Shown here one piece after another: positions 55,401 to 63,620 of a DNA stretch of 64,000 nt. Position 1 is the first letter of the stretch. Every line of letters starts with the position of its first letter. The notes below the pieces were generated by a model. That model did not search any database, was not told where the DNA came from, and was given only the letters and a program-made list of their open reading frames with translations. Source of the stretch: Ignavibacterium sp. Lineage in GTDB: Bacteria > Bacteroidota > Ignavibacteria > Ignavibacteriales > Ignavibacteriaceae. The stretch lies in assembly GCA_018335755.1 (NCBI GenBank), contig JAGXRK010000050.1, positions 173,277-237,276 of the forward strand. Direction: 5' to 3'. The position numbers and the translations under genes were made by a program.

Positions 55401-56131
55401 ACCGGTAAAACTTTTTCATAAAGATATTTAGTACCATAATATTTTACGTCCTTTGATTCGTCAATTCTTTCGAATTTATCATTCTTATAAAGTGCGATGT
55501 AAGCCTCAGTTTGAGTTGCAGTGTTTTTACCATCAGAAAGAAAAATTAAATCCCCATAAGGTGTTTCAAACATATCAGTACAGTTATGTAATGGGAATAT
55601 TGTGGAATCAAATAAAGTAAATTTCCCATTTTCAAAAAGTGTTAGACTTCCGTTATTTTTAGAATCAAGGAATAAGATTGTTGTACCAATCCAGATTCTG
55701 TTTTTACGGTCCTTCTTTATAAAAGAAACAGATCTGCCCGGCAACCCCGATGTTTGGTAACCATCCTCCTTTGTGAATGATTGAAATTTATTATCATTCA
55801 GAATTATGAATTTATCAGTCGAAGCAAAATAAATCGTATTTGATGTGGAGTCATAATAATTAAATTGCATATCCGGCAGTCCGAATTCTTTACCAGGTTC
55901 CTGAAATTCGTATCCGTTAAAACGGACAGTTCCTTCTAAACCGGATATCCAAACGTATCCATCTGCTGTTTGCGAAACACTGGCAATGTTGGTTATTGGT
56001 AAACCGTCTTTTATAGTATATTTAACTAGATCAGCATTAGCTTCAGATTTGTACCTCTCCTGAGCTGAGCTGCTACTTAAAATAAATATTGAAAATAATA
56101 GTGTCTGGATAAGAAAATTTAAATTTTTCAT
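52439..56131 (-). CDS. Propeller/Y_Y_Y/transmembrane SpoIIE-type phosphatase 1
   Basis: A 1230-residue membrane phosphatase. After a signal peptide (MKNLNFLIQTLLFSIFILSS) comes a long periplasmic two-component-regulator propeller (~25-835) with repeats such as DGLPITNIASVSQTADGYVW and EDSKGRFWLTTDKGL. A Y_Y_Y domain (~850-930, LEGYDLDWSKSSN, GDYIFKVIAID), one transmembrane helix (~935-955) and a coiled coil rich in Ala/Glu/Gln (AEAAELQAKAAEAQSRLIQA) follow. The PP2C/SpoIIE domain (~995-1230) has EARQLQLSMLPKELP, GGDYYDF, GDATGHGM, LLSDGLPEL and EPDDDVTFVVIK. It would transmit an extracellular signal to a cytosolic phosphatase. The catalytic part is almost the same as in the 35753 gene. It lies 27 bases downstream of the next paralogue, so they are probably one transcript. 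Confidence 0.93.
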   Translation of the reverse strand: MKNLNFLIQTLLFSIFILSSSSAQERYKSEANADLVKYTIKDGLPITNIASVSQTADGYVWISGLEGTVRFNGYEFQEPGKEFGLPDMQFNYYDSTSNTIYFASTDKFIILNDNKFQSFTKEDGYQTSGLPGRSVSFIKKDRKNRIWIGTTILFLDSKNNGSLTLFENGKFTLFDSTIFPLHNCTDMFETPYGDLIFLSDGKNTATQTEAYIALYKNDKFERIDESKDVKYYGTKYLYEKVLPVTDDKGNTWIPFIGSGYWSELTSGTSGVLMYDGKDFHTYPGLEKFLIGNNRVTSVLYLEKDNSVYATIADINGTVYSKNSSILFKLVNNKWEKIDLYRDTGPITDLSTKDKIPDYKFSYAKLIPGNNIFPDLLAVGVLEESISAEYNDQYFYFDGKWKKYDGFRGFPKSTINDAAVIQNPLGFSFYFPNKSIFLKESDGLSGIKTNNPYMYSDKNGIVWICFSDVNLPPNITLVNDGINVWDGNKLHKITTNEGLSSNTVLSVFEDSKGRFWLTTDKGLDLAMAVSTKKDQWVININPIKKKDNENYNVSFVLETKSGDIFTWQNYVRPGNNNISSADFFLGKVVGDKVVEIPNPLPDNLKKIKYQKHNLYELPNGNLLLVSSFSESLNDLASGKSNLLIYDYQKWSEPPQGWNVPEKILSYVGTLYNKMYFLSPGHFYSFDGNKFIDLSDSVNSKADFRILKEANIAGTITNIQAGNYLYIRLRFKGLAVFDGANLNYYTTKNGLPTANIYNPITDLKGNAYFIHNLGGLIINGERLNSYYVDNASFLGQNAISQDRNGSILLWYTKIGIYVDRETKSQGSIKLSSIKVNSSQYYYDKPSSFSYTENSFVFNYSVLNYKDPKSAIYQHKLEGYDLDWSKSSNLQFSEYQNVPPGDYIFKVIAIDKEGSKINQVTYAFSISPPFWQTWWAYTFYVFLFGGFLYSIRKFELKRQRKNMAIRESQLRAEAAELQAKAAEAQSRLIQAENDRKSSELEEARQLQLSMLPKELPKLPNLDIAVYMKTATEVGGDYYDFNVGLDGTLTVAIGDATGHGMKAGTIVSMVKALFSSGGSRLDMKTFYDQSSDALKEIELGRLMMAFMMIKIKSNKIEIANAAMPPLFIYRKQSNAVEEIILNGMPLGAMKNFPYEIRETEISSGDTILLLSDGLPELKNDNDEQYGYTKVKDEFKSAAEKHLDEIVEHLKDSASQWMNGIEPDDDVTFVVIKVK

Positions 56132-56158
56132 TTTCTGATTTTTATTATGAATACATTT

Positions 56159-59100
56159 TTATTTTACTTTTATCACCACAAATGTCACATCATCGTCAGG
56201 TTCTTTATCGTTTGTCCAGCTTCTGGCTTCCTCTCTTAAATGTGTTATTATTTCTTCGGGTTCTTTCTTTGCCGATTCTTCAAAACTGTTTCTTGCTCTC
56301 TTATAGCCGTAAATTTCATTGTTTTCATTCCTCAGTTCTGCAAATCCGTCACTCATCAATAATAAAGTGTCTCCCCTTTCTATTTTTATTTCTTTAATAT
56401 CATAAACAATACCTTTCATAGAACCTAATGGCATATTATTTATTACAACCTCTTCAATTGTTTGTGAATTTTTTCTATAAATAAATAATGGTGGCATACC
56501 GGCATTTGTTGTTATAATTTTATTATTACTGATCTGTACACAGGTAAGCGCCATCATTAATCTGCCAAGTTGCATATCCTTTATTGCTTCATTTGCATTT
56601 TCAAAGAATGGTTTAAGTTCTTTGTTTGTTCTGTCGGACATAAAAAGTGATTTCATAATAGAAACCATCATTCCGGACATCATTCCGTGTCCGGTCGCAT
56701 CACCAAGAATAACCGTTAATGCTCCATCCATATGAACATGAAAATCATAATAATCACCACCGACTTCTGTTGCCGTTTTCATAAATACCGCAATATCAAG
56801 ATGCGGAATGCTTGGGAGTGATTTTGGAAGCATAGAAAGCTGAAGTTGCCTTGCTTCATCAAGTTCTTTTGTTTTTCTTTCATTCTCAAGCTGCAGGAAT
56901 TTTTTGTTTTCATTTTCCTTTCTTCTCTCCAATTCATACTTCCTTATGCCCCCCAGCATTCCAACAAAGCCGATAATATAAATTCCATATGCCCACCAGG
57001 TAAGCCAAAATGGAGGATTAATTGTGAATGAATAACTCTCCTCATTTGTTTTTTCACCATTCGAAGTGATACCCCTAACTCTGAATGTATAATTTCCCGA
57101 TGGTAAGTTTTGATATTCAGCAAAAGTTAAATTGTTCGCCTTAGACCAGCCTTTGTCGAATCCTTCAAGAAAATGTTCATAAGTAGTTTGCTTGGGATCT
57201 TTATAATTTAAAGCAGCATAATTGAAGATAAATGAATTTTCAGAGTAGGGTAATTCAGTGGGTAAATTATAATAATTTAATTTGTCTGCTATTGAGACAG
57301 ATGAAATTAATAATGGATAACTTTTTTCTTCACTTTTATTGATGTAAAGACCAACTCCATTATAGAATTCTACCATATTCCCGAATCCATCCATAGCTGA
57401 AATATAGGGACCGCCGCTTGCAACGCTCTCGTCATGTAAGAATGTCTGAAATTTATTTCCATTTATTTTTATCGCACCAGAAGGGGATGAAAAATATACT
57501 TCACCCCTAATTTCATCGATCACAGGATTTGAGAGATTAGTTGATAGAAGCCCATCTTTTTTAGTGTAAAATTTTAGATTCGTGCCGTCGAAAATTACCA
57601 GTCCCCTGTTTCTAAGTCTTATATATAAATTTCCGCCTGCTTGAATTTCAGTTTGTGTTCCTGCAACACTCGCACCTTTTAAAATTCTGAAATCAGCATT
57701 AGCATTTACGCTATCACTAAGATTCACAAAATTGTTTCCATTAAAAACATAAAAACCTCCAACTGTTAAAAAGTACATTCCATTTTTTAAATTTCCTACA
57801 TAATGCAATTGTTCGGAAGGCACATTCCAACTTGTCGGCGGCTTTGTCCAGGACTTTCCATCATACAACATTATTTTTGACTGGATCGATGTAATATCCT
57901 TAATATTATCAGAAAATAATCCAAAGAACCATAGTCTTCCTTCATTATCTTCTTTAAGATCAAAAAGCTGGTATTTTTTATTGTTATCATCATCACTAAA
58001 AGGTGAATTTAATTTAACAAACTTTTCCCCATCAAATTTTCCTAAATAATAATCAGCTTCAATAAGATTTGCATCGGCAGGACGTACATAATTTTCCCAG
58101 GCATAAATATCACCATTCTTTGTTTCCAGAACATCTGAAGTATTATAAGGTTTACCATTCTGGTTTGGAACAGAATTAGTTTTAAATATTTGTTCGCCCT
58201 CACTGTTTTTAATTTCCCGAACCATCGTTAAACCTTTTGAGGTGGTAATCCAAACTCTTTTTTTACTATCCTGAAATACTTTGAAGGTTATATTGCTTGC
58301 CAATCCGTCTTTTTCTGTAATTGTTCGTAATTTTTTTCCATCCCAAACATTAATTCCAGTATTAGCAGTTAAGGCATAAGCAGGTAAATCGGTATATGAA
58401 TATGAAAGCCAGACTAGACCACTATAATCAGTATAAGGGGTCACAATTCCTGATTGTGTAACCAGCAAACCATCTTTCGAAGTTAGCATTTTTGAATAAT
58501 TTGGATAATAAATTCCAATACCCCTAGAGGTTCTAAAAACTAAACCTTCATTTATTTCAGTTACGGGTCCTGTTTCAAATGAGTCAAACTTTTTCCATTT
58601 GTTATCTGAGTATGAGAATATTTGAGCAGGATATTTTGAACTTTGGTTCTGGGCTGTACTCTGAAGTATAAGTCGTTCCGGCAGATATTTATTGGCTTTA
58701 AGAAAAAATACACCTGAATATATAAAATCATTGATAACTCTATCTGTTTTCAGATCTCTGATAGCGTTAATTTCCTTTAAAATATTTGAAACCTTCCATT
58801 TACCATTTTCAAATTCAAGAACACTTTTATTATTTCCATTAAATAATTCGCCGCCCGGAGTGAATGTCGTCATAAACAGCTTATTAATTTTTGAACTATA
58901 GTATAATTGAATTGGAAATTGATCTCTTTTAACCTGATTCATGAATTCTGTGAATTGATGAAATTTATTACCATCATACATCAACACGCCGCTACTTAAT
59001 TTAGAACGATTTGAAAGATCAACACCAGAACAAGCCAGCCAGGTATTTCCATCCCTATCAATTGCAGTTACATTTTTCTCTGGGTACATCCTTGCATTCT

Positions 59101-59794
59101 GCAAAGTTATTCCAGCAGATTCATCAATTCTTTTGAACACCCCATTTTTAAATAAAGCAACATACGATCCTTCACGCGTTTGAGTATTACGACCTGTTGA
59201 ATTAAATATCAGATCGCCATAAGGAGTTTCAATGAAGTTTGTTGCATTATCAAGAGGGTAATTTTTTGAATCGTAAACTGTAAATTTTCCGTTTTCAAAT
59301 TTTGTTAGACCGCCGTTATTTTTTTTATCAACGAATGGCGTTGCAGAGCCAATCCAAATCCTGCCTTTGCTGTCAGCTTTAACTAAAGTAATAAACTGTC
59401 CGGATAATCCATTTATTTTATATCCTTCATTTTCAGTATATACTTTAAATTCTTTTCCATCGAATGTTATAAATTTAGCAGGCGAAGCGAAGTACATTAC
59501 ATTTTTTGTTGAATCGTAATACATATTCTGCATTGTGGGTAATCCAATATCAGTTCCAACTTCTTCAAACTCATATCCATTAAACCTGTATGTTCCTTCC
59601 ACGCTGGAAATCCAAATAAAACCATCCTTAGTTTGAATTCCATTGGTGAGATTTGTGGTAGGCAAACCTTCTCTGTTAGTATATTCAACAATATCCGCAT
59701 TGGCTTCAGTTTTTAGTTTTTGCTGTGATATAAGCAGCGATGAAAAAACAAAAATCATAAGCAGAATTAGATTTTTTAAATATGTTACTCTCAT
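56159..59794 (-). CDS. Propeller/Y_Y_Y/transmembrane SpoIIE-type phosphatase 2
   Basis: About 1211 residues from the ATG at 59794 (MRVTYLKNLILLMIFVFSSL), chosen because it opens a signal peptide and has GGAAAG five bases before it; an ATG four codons earlier is an alternative. Propeller (~25-840), Y_Y_Y (~850-930: LEGFDKGWSKANN, GNYTFRVRGIT), one transmembrane helix (~935-955), coiled coil (NKKFLQLENERKTKELDEAR) and PP2C domain (~975-1211: SMLPKSLPSIPHLDIAVFMK, GDATGHGMMSGMMVSIMKS, LLMSDGFAEL, EPDDDVTFVVIK). The phosphatase domain is most like that of the 1740-residue protein, sharing the MMSGMMVSIMKS stretch, rather than that of its tandem neighbour. The likely substrate is a phosphorylated STAS protein. 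Confidence 0.93.
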   Translation of the reverse strand: MRVTYLKNLILLMIFVFSSLLISQQKLKTEANADIVEYTNREGLPTTNLTNGIQTKDGFIWISSVEGTYRFNGYEFEEVGTDIGLPTMQNMYYDSTKNVMYFASPAKFITFDGKEFKVYTENEGYKINGLSGQFITLVKADSKGRIWIGSATPFVDKKNNGGLTKFENGKFTVYDSKNYPLDNATNFIETPYGDLIFNSTGRNTQTREGSYVALFKNGVFKRIDESAGITLQNARMYPEKNVTAIDRDGNTWLACSGVDLSNRSKLSSGVLMYDGNKFHQFTEFMNQVKRDQFPIQLYYSSKINKLFMTTFTPGGELFNGNNKSVLEFENGKWKVSNILKEINAIRDLKTDRVINDFIYSGVFFLKANKYLPERLILQSTAQNQSSKYPAQIFSYSDNKWKKFDSFETGPVTEINEGLVFRTSRGIGIYYPNYSKMLTSKDGLLVTQSGIVTPYTDYSGLVWLSYSYTDLPAYALTANTGINVWDGKKLRTITEKDGLASNITFKVFQDSKKRVWITTSKGLTMVREIKNSEGEQIFKTNSVPNQNGKPYNTSDVLETKNGDIYAWENYVRPADANLIEADYYLGKFDGEKFVKLNSPFSDDDNNKKYQLFDLKEDNEGRLWFFGLFSDNIKDITSIQSKIMLYDGKSWTKPPTSWNVPSEQLHYVGNLKNGMYFLTVGGFYVFNGNNFVNLSDSVNANADFRILKGASVAGTQTEIQAGGNLYIRLRNRGLVIFDGTNLKFYTKKDGLLSTNLSNPVIDEIRGEVYFSSPSGAIKINGNKFQTFLHDESVASGGPYISAMDGFGNMVEFYNGVGLYINKSEEKSYPLLISSVSIADKLNYYNLPTELPYSENSFIFNYAALNYKDPKQTTYEHFLEGFDKGWSKANNLTFAEYQNLPSGNYTFRVRGITSNGEKTNEESYSFTINPPFWLTWWAYGIYIIGFVGMLGGIRKYELERRKENENKKFLQLENERKTKELDEARQLQLSMLPKSLPSIPHLDIAVFMKTATEVGGDYYDFHVHMDGALTVILGDATGHGMMSGMMVSIMKSLFMSDRTNKELKPFFENANEAIKDMQLGRLMMALTCVQISNNKIITTNAGMPPLFIYRKNSQTIEEVVINNMPLGSMKGIVYDIKEIKIERGDTLLLMSDGFAELRNENNEIYGYKRARNSFEESAKKEPEEIITHLREEARSWTNDKEPDDDVTFVVIKVK

Positions 59795-59820
59795 AAAACT
59801 TTCCATATATAAGATTATAA

Positions 59821-59957
59821 ATTGCCACGACCTTTAGGTCGTGGAATAAATAAAAGAACTAACCTTTGGGTTTAGCCAAATATTTTGTGTTAAATTAGGC
59901 TAAAGCCTGATAATACTTTGAATTTCATTTACCCCGACTTGAAAGTCGGGGCTATTA
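59821..59957. repeat. BIME-like multi-hairpin element, copy 4
   Basis: Hairpins CCACGACC-TTTA-GGTCGTGG (59825-59844), AGGC-TAAA-GCCT (59897-59908) and CCCCGACTT/AAGTCGGGG (59932-59951), between the stop of the 59964 gene and the start of the 56159 gene. The order matches copy 1, while the stem bases differ in a compensated way (CTC/GAG versus ACC/GGT; CTCCGGCA versus CCCCGACT). Confidence 0.8.
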
Positions 59958-59963
59958 AAATTT

Positions 59964-62900
59964 TCACTTAACTTTAATTACTACAAACGTAACATCGTCA
60001 TCAGGTTCTTTATTATCGGACCAGCGATTACCTCCATTTTTTAGATAAGCAATAATTTCTTCAGGATCTTTTTCTGCAACTTCTTCAAATGAATTTCTGG
60101 CTCGTCTGTAGCCAAACATTTCGTTATGCTGGTTGTTTAGTTCGGGAAAACCGTCGCTCATTAAAAGTATTGTGTCGCCGGTAAACAATTCCAGTTCCTT
60201 TAACTCATAAGGGAAATTATCCATTGTTCCCAAAGGCATTCCTTCAATTAAATATTCTTCAACAATCTTATTCTTTTGTCTGTATATATATGCTGGAGGC
60301 ATTCCTGCAGAGGACATCAGAAGTTTGTTGTTATTAATCTTCAGCATCATCATACTCATTGCAAGTGACTGAAACTGCATTTGTTTTATGCATCTAGTCA
60401 TTTCACGAAATGTAAAAAGTATGTCAGGATTAGCGGCGTAACTGTTGAATAATGATTTAGCAGAAGTAACTATCGTTCCTGCTCTCATTCCGTGTCCGGT
60501 TGCATCACCAATTGCAACAGTAAGTGTTCCATCGGTATCAATATTAAAATCATAATAATCGCCGCCAACTTCAGTTGCTGTTTTCATATAAACAGCTATA
60601 TCAAGATTAGGTAATTCAGGCAGCTCTTTCGGAAGCATAGATAATTGTAACTGACGTGCTTCTTCTAACTCTTTTGTTTTTCTATCATTCTCAAGCTGCA
60701 GTAACTTTTTATTTTCTTTTTCTCTTCTTCTATCTAATTCAACTTTTCTCACTCCACCAAGCAAGCTGACAAATCCAAATAAATATAGAGCATACGCCCA
60801 CCAGGTTTTCCAGAAAGGTGGATTTATAACAAAAGCAAAACCAGCTTCATCTGTTTTGTCTCCGCTTCCTATTGTTGCTCTTACCCTAAAATTATATTTG
60901 CCTGCCGGGAGATTCTGGTATTCTGTAAAAGATAAATTGGATTCTCTTGACCATTCTGTATCATAACCCTCCAGCATATGCTCATATTTCGTTTGAACGA
61001 GGTTACTGAAATTCAACACTGCATAGTTGAAAAGAATTGAATTTTCTGAAGAAGAAAATTCATCTTTAAATGAATAATGGTAGGCAATGTCATTAACTGA
61101 AATACTCGTTATTTTCAGAGAAGCTTTCTGTGAAATATTTTTTTCAACCAGAATACCAACGCCAATATAAAATTTTAACAGATTGCCATTCATATCCATA
61201 ACAGAAGTAGCCGAGCCACCTGCAGTTATTCTTTCGTCATCATAATAAAGATCAACCTTTTCCCCTCTTATTCTTACAGAACCGCTCTGGCTCCCAAAAA
61301 ATAAATTACCTTTATAGTCAACTGTGGGATTATGTATATCCGTAGGAATAATACTGTTCCTGGGAGTGTAAAAATTCAGATTGATACCGTCAAAAATTAC
61401 CAGCCCTCTGTTTCTCAATCTTATATAAAGATATTCACCGGATTGAATTTCAGTTAATGTTCCGGCAACGCTAGCTCCTTTAAGTATACTAAAATCCGCA
61501 TTTTGGTCAGAGCTATCAGAAAGATCAACAAACTTCTCACCATTAAAATTATAGAAATGACCTGCAGTTAAATAATAGGCACCGTTATCCAACTCCCCGA
61601 CAAAATGAAGCTGCTGTTCAGGAACATTCCATTCAATGGGTGGATCAAGCCATTCTTTTCCGTCATAAATTTTTAATTCTGATTTTGCCGAGGATAATTT
61701 CTCAAAATTTTCAGCAAACTCACCTTGCAGCCAGAGACGACCTTGCATATCGTCACGGAGTGAATACAATTGGTAAGGCATCGATTGAAGTTCTTTACTG
61801 AATGGGGATTCAATCTCAATAACTTTTTCTCCATCAATTTTTCCTAAAAAGAAAACTGCTTCGGTTATAGAACCGGATTTGGGTCTAACATAATTTTGAT
61901 AAGTATATATCTCGTTATTTCTTGTTTCGCAGATATTAGTGACATTATAATCCGCACGTTTATTTGATGGTAAGGATTTTAATCTAAAGACCCACTCCTC
62001 ATCACTATTTTGAATTTCACGAACCTGAGTTAATCCTTTATCTGTAGGAATCCAGACGTTCAAATTGAAATCCTGATATGGGTTAAAAGTATAGTTGCTC
62101 TTGAGCCCGTCATCAACGGTGAGTGTTTTAATTTTATTCCCATCCCATACGTTTACACCTATGCTGTTCAGCACAAGGTAGGTAGGAATCTGCGAATATG
62201 AATAACTAGCCCAAACCAAACCATTACGATCTGCATATAAATTTGGTATTTGAATATCCGGATCGAGAATACCATCTTCTTTCCTAAGCAAAATTGAATT
62301 ACTTGGTGTAAGAAACCCGATTCCCTTTGCCGTTGCTGTCAAAGTGCTGTTATCCAGATCAAGCACCGGCAAACCATTATATTCATCATACTTTTCCCAG
62401 CCGTTTGGGGTATTCATAAAAAATTGAGTTGGGTCAACTGAACTCAACGCTAATCCAAATATTCCAAAAATTAAAGAGAGATAGGGAGGGTTATTTTGTT
62501 TTAAAAATCTTGAAAAATTATATTGAAAATTTAAAGTGGATTTATCGATACCCGGGACGCTAAAAATTTGATCAATTATATTCGTTGGTTCCCATCGATT
62601 ATTTTTTAATTTGAAAATTGTTTTATCGGATTGAAAAAATTTTTTAGTTGCTAATGTGTAAGGAAGGAGATTTACATATACTTTTTTGTTTATATTATCA
62701 CAAAACACATCACCAACACTAAGGTCATTATTTAAAACTGTTTCCAGACCGGGGTAAGTATGAAACTTGTCTCCGTCATACATTAATACGCCGGTTCCTT
62801 TTGTTTCTTTCTCACCTGCGTAATCCAGATTTCCCATAAAAGGTATCCAGGTATTTCCTTCCCAATCTATATAAGAAGAATATTTGTCCACTATTACTGC

Positions 62901-63596
62901 ATTAATGTAATTGAATCCGAAAGAATTATCGATCCTTGTAAACCGATTATTTTTATAAAGAGCAATGTATGCACCATCACCGTTTTGAGTGTTCTTTCCG
63001 TAAGAAGTGAATATCATATCACCAAAAGGAGTTTCGATAAAATTTTTTGCGTTATCCAGAGGGAATGTCGATGAATCAAATAATGTAAACTTCCCGTTTT
63101 CATAATAGAGCAGTGAGCCGTTTAATCTTTTATCTGTGAAAGGTGTATATGATCCAACCCATATTCTGCCTTTGCTGTCGCCTTTCACAAAACTTATAAT
63201 TTGTCCCTGATTTTCATTCAACTTATATCCGGAAGATGCCTCGTAAGTTTTGAATTCTATTCCGTTAAATGTTGCAAATTTATCCGGGGAAGCAAAGTAA
63301 AGTACATTTTTTGTTGAGTCATAATAAATTGATTGCATTTCCGGAATTCCATATTCCTTCCCAATAAATGCAAACTCGTAGCCATCAAATCGGAAAGTTC
63401 CTTCCGGACCGGAGAGCCAGATATAACCATCATTAGTCTTTACAGTATTATTAAAAGTAGTAGAAGGCAATCCATCCTTGCTTCTATATTCCACTATATC
63501 TGAGTTGCCGAATGTTTTGTATTTATTTTGCGCAAAGGCGCTTCCCAACAAAAAACTCAGGATAAATATTATGCACAGCTTTTTGATTATTTTCAT
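59964..63596 (-). CDS. Propeller/Y_Y_Y/transmembrane SpoIIE-type phosphatase 3
   Basis: A 1210-residue paralogue of the preceding two. Signal peptide (MKIIKKLCIIFILSFLLGSA), propeller (~25-835, beginning YRSKDGLPSTTFNNTVKTND), Y_Y_Y (~850-930: LEGYDTEWSRESN, GKYNFRVRATI), transmembrane helix (~935-955), coiled coil (NKKLLQLENDRKTKELEEAR) and PP2C domain (~975-1210: GGDYYDF, GDATGHGMRAGTIVTSAKSL, LLMSDGFPEL, EPDDDVTFVVIK). In the middle of the phosphatase this copy has its own version (FREMTRCIKQMQFQSLAMSM) unlike the others, so it is a separate catalytic subtype. Its metal-binding Asp residues are intact. The gap of 24 bases to the partial gene upstream suggests one operon. Confidence 0.93.
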   Translation of the reverse strand: MKIIKKLCIIFILSFLLGSAFAQNKYKTFGNSDIVEYRSKDGLPSTTFNNTVKTNDGYIWLSGPEGTFRFDGYEFAFIGKEYGIPEMQSIYYDSTKNVLYFASPDKFATFNGIEFKTYEASSGYKLNENQGQIISFVKGDSKGRIWVGSYTPFTDKRLNGSLLYYENGKFTLFDSSTFPLDNAKNFIETPFGDMIFTSYGKNTQNGDGAYIALYKNNRFTRIDNSFGFNYINAVIVDKYSSYIDWEGNTWIPFMGNLDYAGEKETKGTGVLMYDGDKFHTYPGLETVLNNDLSVGDVFCDNINKKVYVNLLPYTLATKKFFQSDKTIFKLKNNRWEPTNIIDQIFSVPGIDKSTLNFQYNFSRFLKQNNPPYLSLIFGIFGLALSSVDPTQFFMNTPNGWEKYDEYNGLPVLDLDNSTLTATAKGIGFLTPSNSILLRKEDGILDPDIQIPNLYADRNGLVWASYSYSQIPTYLVLNSIGVNVWDGNKIKTLTVDDGLKSNYTFNPYQDFNLNVWIPTDKGLTQVREIQNSDEEWVFRLKSLPSNKRADYNVTNICETRNNEIYTYQNYVRPKSGSITEAVFFLGKIDGEKVIEIESPFSKELQSMPYQLYSLRDDMQGRLWLQGEFAENFEKLSSAKSELKIYDGKEWLDPPIEWNVPEQQLHFVGELDNGAYYLTAGHFYNFNGEKFVDLSDSSDQNADFSILKGASVAGTLTEIQSGEYLYIRLRNRGLVIFDGINLNFYTPRNSIIPTDIHNPTVDYKGNLFFGSQSGSVRIRGEKVDLYYDDERITAGGSATSVMDMNGNLLKFYIGVGILVEKNISQKASLKITSISVNDIAYHYSFKDEFSSSENSILFNYAVLNFSNLVQTKYEHMLEGYDTEWSRESNLSFTEYQNLPAGKYNFRVRATIGSGDKTDEAGFAFVINPPFWKTWWAYALYLFGFVSLLGGVRKVELDRRREKENKKLLQLENDRKTKELEEARQLQLSMLPKELPELPNLDIAVYMKTATEVGGDYYDFNIDTDGTLTVAIGDATGHGMRAGTIVTSAKSLFNSYAANPDILFTFREMTRCIKQMQFQSLAMSMMMLKINNNKLLMSSAGMPPAYIYRQKNKIVEEYLIEGMPLGTMDNFPYELKELELFTGDTILLMSDGFPELNNQHNEMFGYRRARNSFEEVAEKDPEEIIAYLKNGGNRWSDNKEPDDDVTFVVIKVK

Positions 63597-63620
63597 TTGG
63601 TCTTCATTTAAGTGCTAAAA

